This document shows, piece after piece, positions 35,080-45,177 of a stretch of DNA of 64,000 nt (positions are counted from its first letter, which is position 1; each line of letters begins with the position of its first letter). The position numbers and the translations under genes were made by a program. The notes beneath the pieces were generated by a model. It was not told the DNA's origin. It did not search any database and saw only the letters and a list, made by a program, of their open reading frames with translations. Origin of the DNA: Agapetus fuscipes (Eukaryota > Arthropoda > Insecta > Trichoptera > Glossosomatidae); NCBI GenBank assembly GCA_951799405.1, contig OX637353.1, positions 1,488,001-1,552,000 of the forward strand. Direction: 5' to 3'.

Positions 35080-35615
35080 TTATTTATATAATTTTGTCTT
35101 TGCCTTTAAAACAGGAACATAAAAATAATGTACCTAAGTCTACTTTAAACTTAACGTAACGGTCATAAATAACGTATTTTTTTAGGAACAAACGTTATTT
35201 TTAACCTTTTTTGAATTCTCTTGCCTTTGGGGAGCATTCGCGTTTATTGAAAAGCACTGTCATCTTCTCAATCAAACAATGTGTAGAGCGATTAGACTTA
35301 CAATTGCATTGGTTTTTCTACTTAACAAAAGCAAATACATGTGTGATAGTACTACTTTTAATAAAGGGAACTGATTATCTTGATGTCCCGACACTATGCT
35401 AAGTTAGTGACTTAGTTGTGCCGTTTAGTCAGCCAGGAATAGTCGAAACGTAGCATGGAAAGCTAAATCAAATGCGACATTATTACATTACATAGAATAT
35501 GCGTCACATGTTTATTTCAAAATGCATTTAAAAGTAAATTATATGGACCAATAAGATTAACAATATCATGATGCGTGCATTTAACAATTTTCAACACACT
35601 TCTTGCTTGTCTTGT
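35080..35615. other. Unassigned DNA
   Basis: The 63-residue frame 35,211-35,402 has no known domain; nothing else is recognised. Confidence 0.4.
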
Positions 35616-35617
35616 CT

Positions 35618-35830
35618 TATATCCTGCCGCCATTCCTTTAGGGGTGGCCGGTACCTCCACACAAGTGCCTCCACTTGACTCTGCATACATCTTTCATCTC
35701 ATCTAGTTTCATCACTCTTTTCATGCACGCTCTTCTCTTGTTTCCACTCTGTAGATTCCATTCATTCGCAATCTCACTTATCTGATCAATCCATTCTTTC
35801 CTAGGTGTTTCTCTTCCACGCTTACCTAAT
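35618..35830 (-). pseudogene. LINE family 2 reverse transcriptase C-terminus fragment
   Basis: The minus frame encodes GRETPRKEWIDQISEIANEW, LQSGNKRRACMKRVMKLDEM and VKWRHLCGGTGHP before the stop near 35,638. This is the C-terminal tail of the LINE ORF. The homology ends at about 35,825 on the 5' side; residues beyond that in the longer frame (to 36,000) are unrelated host sequence. The CCTGCCGCCATTCC and CCGGTACCTCC words are shared with the 4.9-kb copy. Confidence 0.75.
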
Positions 35831-35834
35831 ACTC

Positions 35835-36392
35835 CAAAACCCGTAGGTGGTAGGTACATATTATAACAATGATTGTTTCCAACTTGCCAATAAATTAATG
35901 TAAAAAAAAAGTTATCTTTACCACAAATAAAAATAACGTTAGACAACTTTAGGTGCGGGATTTTTCTATGCGTTTGAGAAATTCTCTTGAATTTAAACAT
36001 AATGTAGACCTGTTATTTCAATAACCCAAGAACTTCATAAGTGAATTGATGCTCAACCAGCTTTATGTTGGTACTTTGATATCGCCGATCACATGTACGA
36101 CGAACAAGAAATTCAACATTATTTGTTGTGTCATATTTACAGTTGTCAAATGATCCATTCCACAGAATGGGGCTCAAGTATATACGTCCGTAGGTAGTTA
36201 TTAAGTTTAAAAGCGGAACACCCAAAAATTTAAGGGTTTGTGTATTAACTTTTGTTCTTCTCGTTTGCTGTTACATTTGCTGTAGACAAGCTTTTATTGT
36301 AATTATTTTTGTTTAAGAAAACTATTATTGGCCTTATATGTATTTATTATAAATCTTTACTTGTTTTATGTGTATGTGCTGTTGTTTTCTGT
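35835..36392. other. Unassigned DNA
   Basis: Near 36,226-36,245 a GGGTTTGTGTATTAAC word resembles the terminal motif of the hammerhead-family repeat in reverse. Otherwise nothing is recognised. Confidence 0.35.
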
Positions 36393-36421
36393 AATAAAAA
36401 AAAAAAAAAAAAAAAAAAAAA
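36393..36421. repeat. Poly-A tract
   Basis: A run of nearly 30 A residues after AATAA. It could be the tail of an inserted processed sequence, but nothing recognisable lies upstream. Confidence 0.9.
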
Positions 36422-36504
36422 CAGTGAAGATTCATTTAAAATTAATAAATCAAAAATATAACTCCTTAATTAATAAAAAATGCTTGATTAATTTAGAAGG
36501 AGTA

Positions 36505-36679
36505 AGGATAAAAGAAAAACAGCTTTGTTTTCGATTACGTGATGTTATGTTAGATATGCGAAGGTATCTCCAGGATATACCTTCAAGGATACTTACTCCG
36601 GCTAGCTCTCATCAGCATCACTCTCAGGGCGTGGGGTTCTTTCTTTGAGTTGCTTACTTGTATTTTGGGAAGGTTGTAT
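36505..36679 (+). repeat. Dispersed repeat R3, copy 2
   Basis: The segment 36,560-36,679 matches 1,597-1,721. The preceding 36,505-36,545 matches the minus strand of 10,605-10,660. The two matches suggest one longer interspersed repeat of unknown class. Confidence 0.65.
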
Positions 36680-36745
36680 ATTTAATTAAAAGATAAGTTT
36701 AACATGAACAAATAAGGGTTTATTTACTTTACTAATATGGGTATC

Positions 36746-38072
36746 TAAATCTAAATCTAAATATAAGCTGCAAAGATATGTATCATTTGAGATTAATATT
36801 AAATGCATTCCCACAAGCAGACATGCATAATTTCGCGCTTACACATGCTGCATGTGGACCTACAATATAAACACCCCAATCTCAAATGAACATAAGCCCT
36901 GCAACTCTTGCCGACCTTCCCTGAAGCAGGGGTGACATTGGCAAAGTGAACCATTTTTTACAGTATGGGTGGTCAGCCGCATACCAACCTATCAATCAAG
37001 GAGTACATACAATTGATACAATCAAATATATAAAACAAATAAATTCTAAGCAATTAAACAGTAAAAAATTAAAAAGCTACAACACATATTTTTTAAATTT
37101 AAAAGCCTTAGCTTTAACCGCCAGCATTACAGATCAACCGCCATTTCTTTCGATCCTTGCATACTTCTTTCATTTCATCCAGAGCCATAACCTTTTTCAT
37201 ACAAGCTCTCCTTTTATTATGACTCTGGATATCCCATTCATTCGCTATTTCGAAAATTTGGTCCATCCATACCTTTCTCGGTCTTCCTCTTCCACGACAT
37301 CCATCAATTCTCGCAGCATATACTTTCTTCGTCAGTCTTTCCTCATTCATTCTCTCCAAATGTCCAAACCATCTAAGCATACTTCTTTTAATCTTTACTT
37401 TCACACTTTCTCTTACACCACATTCCTCTCTAACAAAATCATTCCTTACCCTATCACTCCGTCTTTTCCCAATCATACTTCTTAAGTAGTCCATTTCTAC
37501 TGTATGGACTTTACTAATCTCACTTTCACTCACCGTCCAGGCTTCACTTCCATATATCAGAGTGGGCACTAGTATACCACCGTGCACCGCCAGTCGAACA
37601 TTTTTTGAAAGATTCTGGTTCTTGGCGATGCTAGCGGTAGCACCCAGTACGCACCTGCCTTTCATTATTCTTCTTTCAAATTCACCGATCATTCTTCCAT
37701 CTTTTTCAAACTTACTTCCCAGGTATACAAACTCATTTACGACATCAACATTCATTCCATTAATTTTAAATTCATAATTCATATTTTCATCATCTCTTTC
37801 AAAAATCAATACTTTCGTCTTACTTGCATTCAACTTCAAATGGTTACCTAACAAAGCTTCATTCAATCTAGAGAGCATTGTTTGCAATTCTACTGCAGAA
37901 TCAGATACAAGAACTGCATCATCTGCATACAGTAGAACACTCACTTTGCTCTCTCCTATCATCAATCCACAATCATTAAGTCTAGCATCTCTGACACACT
38001 TGTCCATGACTATGTTAAATAGCCAAGGACTCATCACACATCCTTGCCTCACACCCTTATAAACTTCAAACC
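36746..38072 (-). mobile_element. LINE family 1, longest copy A
   Basis: A 5'-truncated non-LTR retrotransposon of about 1.3 kb. On the minus strand it holds half of the reverse transcriptase ORF (38,072-37,114), about 110 bp AT-rich UTR, then the dispersed 3' UTR repeat (37,005-36,765) with a near-perfect hairpin (CCCTGAAGCAGGGG) and an ATCTAA-type tail at 36,746-36,770. The 5' side ends abruptly at about 38,072 next to the GC-rich hairpin repeat copy 2. It anchors the identity of all other family 1 fragments. Confidence 0.9.
37114..38072 (-). pseudogene. Reverse transcriptase fragment (RTE-like LINE ORF2)
   Basis: The open frame of 312 residues from the first Met (38,052) has no start of its own: the frame continues upstream as FEVYKGV to about 38,072, where homology ends. 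Residues 2-10 (RQGCVMSPW) and the following LFNIVMD are RT block 4. YADD at residues 42-45 is the catalytic metal-binding motif and is intact. LKLNASKTKVLIF (about 73-85) and VNEFVYLGSKFEKDGRM (about 105-121) are later RT blocks. The C-terminal part has YGSEAWTV, LRWFGHLERMNEERLTKKVY and RGRGRPRKVWMDQI. The endonuclease and fingers domains are absent, so it cannot act alone. The intact frame suggests a relatively young copy. Antisense frames at 36,946-37,485 and 37,562-37,777 are shadows. Confidence 0.9.
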
Positions 38073-38096
38073 AAAAAAAGGTAAAAAAGGGGAAAT

Positions 38097-38480
38097 TAGG
38101 GAATGGCCAGACCTGAACTTGTCACTAAAACACTCCCTACTCTGTTGGCTGGAGTTCTGAACTGAATGGCCTGGGGCAGCGCCCCAGGCTAGCGGCGGCT
38201 CACGAAGCGGACGCCTCCACACGTTGGGGTGGGCGCTCCTATGCACTATGTCTCCTATGCCTCTGGTCCACAAGGCGGGTGCCTTGCTGGCAGGAAATCC
38301 AAGTAGATGGGGAGGAGGGAGCTCCATTGTAATGCCCCGCTTGGTGCTTGGTCGCTGACGTCTGACTCTCTTCACATCTTGCCGGGAACTGATGAACGAC
38401 GGCCCGATCATATCACACGGCGCAGTTCGGCCGCTTCCGTGACCGTTCGGCTCCGTTCGGCCCACAAAACACACTGTACA
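38097..38480. repeat. GC-rich hairpin repeat, copy 2
   Basis: Homologous to 1,800-2,290. It contains a perfect 9-bp hairpin GCCTGGGGC-AGC-GCCCCAGGC at 38,169-38,189, at the position where copy 1 has a different but also paired stem. It abuts the truncated 5' side of the LINE family 1 copy A, so either it is an upstream or UTR part of a rearranged element or an older insertion. No domain is found in the 141-residue minus frame. Confidence 0.6.
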
Positions 38481-38573
38481 CTTGGAGATTGTTTTTTATA
38501 TGTTTTTTTAAAATAACATAACAGTGAGTAATAAAAGGAGTAAGTTCTTAATATTTCATCCCCTAACTCACTT

Positions 38574-38860
38574 CTTCTATAATCTATAATCTATAATCTA
38601 TAATCAAGAATTCTAAGGTTATACACATTAATGTACAATATATAATTTAGCATCTAAAGATATACTGAAGTTAAATACGTATGCACGTGTAAGTTCACGC
38701 TTACTCATGGAGCATGTGTACTGACAAAATAACCCAACCGCATAGAAACATAAACCTAGCAAACCCTGACGACTTCGTTGAAACCGGAGTGGCATTGGCA
38801 AACGTGAAAAAAGCTTTTACAGCATTAGGGTCAGTCACATATCAACCTATTAGACAGGGA
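38574..38860 (-). repeat. LINE family 1 3' UTR, diverged copy with clear 7-bp tail
   Basis: The tail at about 38,574-38,605 is a clean tandem of ATCTATA on the plus strand (TATAGAT in LINE sense), four units. The UTR is the most diverged here: TAAGTTCACGCTTACTCATG, GGCATTGGCAAACGTGAA and GGGTCAGTCACATATCAACC are still recognisable, but the hairpin is lost. Confidence 0.7.
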
Positions 38861-39120
38861 AATTTATTATATTTCTGTTGACAATGCGGTCCATCTGATA
38901 ACTATATGCTTTCTTCAAACACCTTTCTCTATGTATTCTCAATGATTTGAGTGATTTAAGGTTTGTTAATTCACACACCTTTATTGTCTTCAGGCTCCTA
39001 TGGTCCACGTTCCATAAGAATCCAAAGCAGTAGAGTCTGCTGACTTTTATCGACTGGACCATACCAATGTATGTTTATAGTGTATAAATTTTGAAATGAA
39101 ATCTTCTCGACAATATGTTA
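38861..39120 (-). other. Unassigned ORF region of 70 residues
   Basis: The minus frame 39,062-38,850 is basic and leucine-rich but matches no domain I know. It lies between two LINE tails and may be an unrecognised repeat fragment. Confidence 0.2.
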
Positions 39121-39127
39121 CCTTCCT

Positions 39128-39380
39128 ATATTTAAATCTAATCTAAGTTGCAAAGATATGTAACCTCGGAGATTCATATTATATGCATTCTCACAAGCAG
39201 CCACGTACAAGTTTGCGCTTGCGCATGCCGCACGTGAACCTACAACATAACCCAAATCTCAAATGGACATACACCTTAAAAATCTTGCCGACCTTCCCTG
39301 AAACAAAAGTGACATTGGCAAAGTGAACCATTTTCCACAACATGAGTGGTCAGCCGCATACCAACCTATAAGTCAAGGAA
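39128..39380 (-). repeat. LINE family 1 3' UTR copy
   Basis: TTTAAATCTAATCTAAGTTG tail, TCACAAGCAGCCACG, a degraded hairpin (CCCTGAAACAAAAG), GAGTGGTCAGCC and TAAGTCAAGGAACATAC. Truncated soon after on its 5' side. Confidence 0.85.
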
Positions 39381-39384
39381 CATA

Positions 39385-40200
39385 CACAACAAATAACATG
39401 TTAGAAATAAACAAAAAATAATATGGATAAACATTTAAAACAAATACAAAATACCAAATTCTAATTTTTTTTTTTTTTGAGAATTTTGAGAAACTCAATG
39501 AAACATGAATGAAACTGAATTTTTCTTTCAGAAACTTGAATAAACGTGGGTTTCATTTGGTCAGGAAATGGAAATATATTAGTCTCATAAATGTAATATT
39601 ACGGAAGTGAGAGGTGTGCTAATTTTTTAGAGTTTCACTTCATTAGCGTTGGGCGTGGCTTAGAGCGCCAATATGGGAACCACCTCCCTGTTTAATTGAG
39701 ACTCTAATAAGTTGTTAATTATAATCATCGAAGAAAGCTTTCAACTTTAGCATCCATCACGCATCTTACGAGCTTCATGTTGCGCCGACACGCAAGCGGA
39801 AATAAAAGATAATTATTGAGTAACAAAAAAATTAGGGATTCATAAAATTATAGTATCTATTTGAACAAATTTATAAACGTTGTCTGCGTCTTTCATGAAG
39901 ACAACAAAGAAAGGATGAATATTTTCTGATTCTCTTGAACTCGAACCTGTTAAAGCTCTTAAAGTTCTAACGAATTAGGTAATCGACCGGACTCATCCGT
40001 GTGAAAAAATAAGTAGTGGACACCTGCAGTCAAAGTAGCAGGTTGGGGGGAGGAACAAAGGGCACAATGAGAAGCTGAACCAGAATGAGTTCAAGCAAAG
40101 GTGCATCTGAAATGTCTAATCTTAAAAAGGGTGAGCATATTATGCATGTATAATATTATGTACAAATGCATCATGATGATGAAACTCGAACTCGCAACTC
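39385..40200. other. Unassigned DNA
   Basis: AT-rich with short frames; nothing recognisable. Confidence 0.4.
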
Positions 40201-40201
40201 G

Positions 40202-40544
40202 AACTAAGCTACACATTTAGTGTAACTTCTTGCCTGCGTTATCCCTTAGCCTAAGGGGTCACATGTGGCGATTCAGGACCTATATATTTTTACGGGTAAG
40301 GGGGCCGGCCTTACGCCAACCACTTCAATTGAAATTGGGGTTTCCCAGCGGCCACTGGGGGCTGGTTCTCATTTGTTGTGAAGGCTGCGTACACATTGCC
40401 GGTATTTATTTTAGGTTTGAAATAAGCACCACAACGGGAAATCATTTCTGACACCCAAATGGTAAATCATTTTTGACACCCTCGGTGAGGATCGAACCCA
40501 TGCTCTCGGCATGGAATGCAAGCATTCTACCAACTGAGCCGGTT
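40202..40544 (-). mobile_element. SINE family B, full-length copy
   Basis: On the minus strand the tRNA-like head is at 40,544-40,485: A-box GGCTCAGTTGGTAGA, a CATTCCATGCC anticodon-arm-like segment and B-box GGTTCGATCC. A body follows with TTTCCCGTT, AATACCGGCAA, AGCCTTCACAA, GAGAACCAGCCCCC and GGCCGGCCCC-like words, and the 3' end TTACACTAAATGTGTAGCTT. This is the most complete family B copy and defines the order of the fragments elsewhere. Confidence 0.85.
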
Positions 40545-40548
40545 GTCA

Positions 40549-40757
40549 CTACAAAGCGCCAATTTTCAAGCAAGGCCCAACTGTAAGGCTCAATGGACCT
40601 TTTGTGACTGGTCTTTGGTAAAGGCAATGAATTTTCCAACCCAGCGAAGAGCATTTTTGAAAATATAAATGGTAAATCTTTTGTGCTCCGCCGAGATTCA
40701 AACCCATGACCTTCCATTTACAAGTCCGAAGCGTTACCACTAGACTCAGGACCGGTC
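40549..40757 (-). mobile_element. SINE family A, copy 5, 3'-truncated
   Basis: The head at 40,757-40,680 (GACCGGTCCTGAGTCTAGTGG; B-box mutated to GGTTTGAATCTC) and body to GCGCTTTGTAG are present. The 3' third is missing, replaced by the head of the adjoining SINE B at 40,544. The two SINEs touch head to truncated tail, giving a composite. Confidence 0.85.
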
Positions 40758-40764
40758 TTACTAC

Positions 40765-41890
40765 GAAACAGAGAAAAATAATATATATATTTTTTAGAAT
40801 TCACACAGATAACATATGTATTGTGTTTATTAATACGGTTATGAATTATATTCAGTAATCTTGAGGACCAGAGAACAATACTGAAATTTTCCATAGAAAA
40901 CTACCTTTACCTGCTCTCAAGATACCACTCACCTATGATTGGCATAATCGCCATGGGTTATGGTTACAACTGCCTATGTGTTTTCCGTGAATTCAGACGT
41001 GACCTTTAATTGAAGACTAACCTTTTTATTGGTACCATCTTTAGGCATAGTTTATCCAATCATATCAATTAAGCTGAGTACAGAGCAGTTTTGGAGATCT
41101 ACATAATAAAGCTGTTAAATGAAATACTACCAGGGTTCGCAAAACCAAAACATTTTCTCTCTCGAAAATAACATTTTACAATATGATATATTGATAACTT
41201 TGAGACTGATAATTTCATCTTTCAGTTCTGAAAATTAGTTGAATACTCGAAATGCTTGTACTATAGGCAGGTCAGAAGAACGGACAATCTTTTAACTTTT
41301 TCTATGCCATAGCTTACGAAGGGTTTGCTAGATACATTGTAGATACATTGCGCATTATTCTATGCAGTCATTAAAAGTGAATAAGGAAAAGCAAAATAGA
41401 TATCAAACATCCAATCTCGTCATCCTTGCCATAATGTAATGAGCAATAAGTAATGTTGGTGGTTAACAATGTAATTTCATTACGAGAATCTAAAGCGGGC
41501 AATTCTCTCTAACACGATAATTGGTATTCCGCATGCACGCATCTACTGGCTGAGGTTGGGTTAGGTTAGGTAGCGCGTGGTGCAACTCAGTGAGGGGACC
41601 TCGCTGCAGTCCATTAGGCGGGCGCTCCCCGGTTACGAACCCTCTACCGTGAGGTGACCCAGCACTTTTACTAAAACCAAACCATTTTACGGAACAACAG
41701 CACGCTATCTCAACAGGTAAATTAGTATTTTTCAATGTTATGGCAAGATACACATCAAATGTGTAAAATATTCCCCGAGGTTGTCAGATTTCTTTATTTT
41801 ATTTGAAATAAATTCGTAATTTTTTCCCCTTTAATCTATTACATTGTTGATTAACTTGCTGTTCCGCTATACCTCACCAAAAAGAGACCA
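40765..41890. other. Unassigned DNA with a GC-rich patch at 41,540-41,690
   Basis: The patch has GGGTTAGGTTAGG and short similarity in style to the GC-rich hairpin repeat (GGCGGGCGCTCC), but I cannot align it convincingly. The rest is AT-rich. Confidence 0.35.
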
Positions 41891-41907
41891 AGCTCTTGTG
41901 TGTGGTG

Positions 41908-42014
41908 AGGGAAATGATTTCCCGTTTCAGTGTTTATTTCAAACCTTGAATAAAATACCGGCAAGGTGTACTTAGCCTTCAAAAGAAATGAGTACCCGCC
42001 CTCTCGTGACCCTT
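41908..42014 (+). mobile_element. SINE family B, body fragment
   Basis: ATTTCCCGTTTCAGTGTTTA, TTTCAAACCTTGAATAAAAT, ACCGGCAAGGTGTACTTAGC and AAGAAATGAGTACCCGCC match the middle of the full-length copy. Both the head and the 3' end are missing. Confidence 0.75.
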
Positions 42015-42019
42015 TGTTG

Positions 42020-42915
42020 AGATGCTAAAGAAAAAAAACATTACAAAAGCATAATATTTTTACAGTAGGCTGTTGATTTTCACAAAAAAATAAAAGGAGA
42101 TTCAATTAAAAACGTTTGATATTTTCTGCATAACTGCAAGTAGATCCTTGCTTTACCCCGAGTGTAAAACAGTACACAAACTCCACTCGATCGTGTAAAT
42201 AATAAAAAAACTAATTTAAATAATTGACTAGGGTTGCTGTATATTTCATACTTTTTCTATTTACACAACAGACGGGAGCTAACGTTATCCTCGGAGTACT
42301 CCAATTTTTGCTCACAAATATATTGAATAGGAAACTGCGTTTATCCACGAGGAAGCAATAAATAAATAAATTAACCATTATGCGTGAAAGTGAAAAACTC
42401 CAGGCAAAAAAAAAATGACACGGAAAAATAAGACGTGTCGGTGGAAAGGTTTCCCATTGACCCTCGTGATAGTGAGTGGGCGGCAATGCAGCCTAAAAGC
42501 CCGCCCTACCAGACAAGGCTCACACTAGGCCAGTGCACAGGAGACAGTGGCTTGATGGATGCATGTATATGTGTTCCGGAGTATTCAATATACAGGCTGA
42601 GATTCCACTGTCTAAACAATACAGAAATAAAATTATACCTGATCATGGCCCAAAGACCGAAAATGTATACATTTTCATATTATATATTTTTTGCTTTGTG
42701 TACGAGTATTAGCACTGTGAACATTCATATTGATAGATTACCTATATTAACTTTATGAATGTAGACAGTGTAACGAGTAAAAATTAGCTTGTTTCTTCAT
42801 TGAATATCTTTCATGTAGGTATTGAATATCGTTTCGAATGCAACATTATTTTATGCAGCGTAATTTTTTTTTCTTTACTAGCATTTTACATATTATTATT
42901 TTTTTACAAAGATTA
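42020..42915. other. Unassigned DNA
   Basis: Near 42,700-42,735 the word GCACTGTGAACATTCATATT resembles the hammerhead-family repeat end. No gene is supported. Confidence 0.35.
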
Positions 42916-42916
42916 C

Positions 42917-43235
42917 ATAATAATCGATAATAATCAATAATCTGAGTTGCAAAGATATATTAACATTCAAAACTCATATCAAATGCATGTCCACAAACAG
43001 ACACGTGTAAGTTCGCGCTTACAAATACTGAATGTGTACTTACAAATAAAAATTCAAACCTAAAATGAACATAAGCCCTGCAACTTTTACCGAACTTCCC
43101 TGAAACAGGGGTGACATTGACAAAGTGAACCATTTTTTACAGTATGGGTGGTCATCCTCATACCAACCTATAAGTCAAGGAATACAAATAATAAGTAACA
43201 TTCAGGTATATAAAAGCAACAAACCTTAAAAGGTA
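42917..43235 (-). repeat. LINE family 1 3' UTR copy with extra upstream UTR
   Basis: The tail (AATAATCGATAATAATC) at 42,917-42,940, CCACAAACAGACACGTGTAA, intact hairpin CCCTGAAACAGGGG and GTATGGGTGGTC. The sequence after AAGTCAAGGAATAC (to about 43,235) resembles the AT-rich spacer between UTR repeat and stop codon in copy C, so a little more UTR is retained. Confidence 0.85.
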
Positions 43236-43309
43236 CATAACTACATGGTGCTTTATCAGTTCAAATGTATAATATTTTGTTCAACTTCATGTTACAGGTT
43301 CCAGGTTTG

Positions 43310-43485
43310 AACACTTCAAGCTTACCAACACTTACCATTACAACACACAATTTTTCATTTATAGTTCCCCTATCGACTGACTATTTACCACTTTCCACTT
43401 GTTACTCACCACTAACTACACACAACTTACTACTTTCCACTGCCAGCTAACTATTTAGCACTTACCAACTATTCTCACCCATAGA
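43310..43485 (+). repeat. G-poor degenerate tandem tract
   Basis: The plus strand is nearly free of G and is built of imperfect words such as CTTACCA, ACTTTCCACT and ACTCACCACTAACTACACAC. It looks like a decayed simple or 8-10 bp tandem repeat with strong strand asymmetry. Confidence 0.5.
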
Positions 43486-43805
43486 AGGCCCTGCCTGTAA
43501 ATACCACACCAGAGAAATAACGCAATCATTCGGCGGTAAACGCGAAAAGCTTTTTGGCGGGCGCTGCCGTGATAGGCAGAGCGGGATGCGAGCACTGGAT
43601 CAGAGTGGCAGCAGATGCACGGCCAGGTATTATTCATGGACTAAATATTTGATACTCGCAGATGGGTGATGAACATTTTTTTGACGCATGAAAATTTTGA
43701 TATTTTGTGGTTTTTGATTGAAAATAACGAGACAAACAGCAAAAAAGGATTTTCACAAAAGGCGAGTTTAAGCCAAATAGGTTGATGCCTAATAGGAATT
43801 ATCAA

Positions 43806-43998
43806 TGAACTCAAGGTTTACTCAGCCTTCACAAGAAATGAGAACCAGCCCCCCCGGGGGCTAAAAAACCCCTGTTTCAACTGAAAAGTGGTTGGTGCGA
43901 GGCCAGCCCCCTTACCCATAAAAAAAAATAGGTCCCGAATCACCACATGCGACCCCTTCGGGGGTAACGCAGGCAAGAAGTTACACTATATGTGTAGC
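43806..43998 (+). mobile_element. SINE family B, 3' half
   Basis: CTCAGCCTTCACAAGAAATG, AGAACCAGCCCCCCC, AAGTGGTTGGTGCGAGGCC and the 3' end AGAAGTTACACTATATGTGT with AGCTTAGTTGCGTT. The tRNA-like head is absent. CCCCTTCGGGG near 43,956 forms a small hairpin. Confidence 0.85.
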
Positions 43999-43999
43999 T

Positions 44000-44784
44000 T
44001 AGTTGCGTTTGCCACACAATAGGAATTTTTCACAGCATCTGAACATCTCGTTTTAAATCTTCCGATTCTTTTACTTATTCTCAGCTTCCTCCTACAACAG
44101 GTACCATCGTTCATCCCTATGACAGTAGTAGTTTCAAGGAAAGAATTAGATATTCTGTTGTTAATAAACAACTCACCCCGAGTTGTTGTGTCAATGCTGA
44201 TGATGATGATGAAGTACCTATTAGGTTGCTTTTCACACCGCGTGCATTTGATAACAAGTCTGTAGGTAGAATCTTGTATCGCACATCCTTATTAATCTGA
44301 CGCATACTTGATTAAGTAATTGGAGTCATATAGAGCGTTGATCTTTGAACTCAGCACTTCTGACTCATTAAATTAAAGTTCATTTTAGCAAACCATGACC
44401 CCGTCGCTTGGGACCATTTACTTTTCGCCATCCGCTTAATTTACATTGTGTCCAAGACAGCCGCTTGCAGTTAAAGTCAATTTAATATGGTTAACTTCAT
44501 CACGCACGGTAAAAAACAAGGGGACTCAACAAAACACCATTACTGACGCCACTAAAGACACATATTATGAACCATCGACTGCTTCGGACGATGCGTAATT
44601 ACATTTTCAATCTCAATAAAATAAAACGGAATAAGGACAAATTCCCAAATCAAAACTCTACGACTCATATATTCTTCCAAAAATGACAGCTAAACCATTT
44701 TCATTAAAAGTTTAAGATTACCAATTTATTAGCAAAAGTATTAGAGTACCTACGGCTTAAAACATTGTTATTTATATTTTGTAT
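44000..44784. other. Unassigned DNA
   Basis: A short GAT microsatellite lies at about 44,193-44,208. No supported ORF. Confidence 0.4.
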
Positions 44785-44890
44785 TGTTTGTGTATTAACA
44801 CTGTGAAAACTCATATTCAATAATTTGTTAATTTTTAGGATCCAAATTAAACACTGTTTTATTTTCCCGTATACAATTATTATTATTTTT
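44785..44890 (-). repeat. Hammerhead-family terminal repeat, inverted partner of 52,460-52,570
   Basis: GTTTGTGTATTAACACTGTG followed by a stretch that includes TTAGGATCCAAATTAAACAC and GTTTTATTTTC. About 44 bp (44,822-44,866) are the exact or near-exact reverse complement of 52,527-52,570. The ribozyme-like core is not present in this copy. Confidence 0.6.
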
Positions 44891-44894
44891 CTTC

Positions 44895-45177
44895 TTCCTC
44901 TTTTTTTTAAAGGTGATTCAATGGATAAATGTAAAAAGTATAATATCAGACACTTGCTTATTGACACTTGTATGTATTCACAACTGGTATGACAATATTA
45001 TTTTATTTGTCTTCTTGGGTTTCAGCCTTAAGTTGTCTCTTTATGTTCAGTCAACATTTGTAGTTTGTTTAATTTAACAAAATTAATAAATTAAATAGAT
45101 GGATACTGGATAGGTTATTTTTGTATTTTATAATTTTGAATTTGGATTAATGTACAATTGCTTAATCATTTTATTAA
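44895..45177. other. Unassigned AT-rich DNA
   Basis: Nothing recognisable before the Helitron 5' end. Confidence 0.4.

Noticed and set aside
36946..37485. 179-residue plus-strand ORF
   Set aside because: It is the antisense shadow of the LINE reverse transcriptase and its 3' UTR.
41556..41575. Insect telomeric TTAGG repeats
   Set aside because: Only two to three imperfect units are present.
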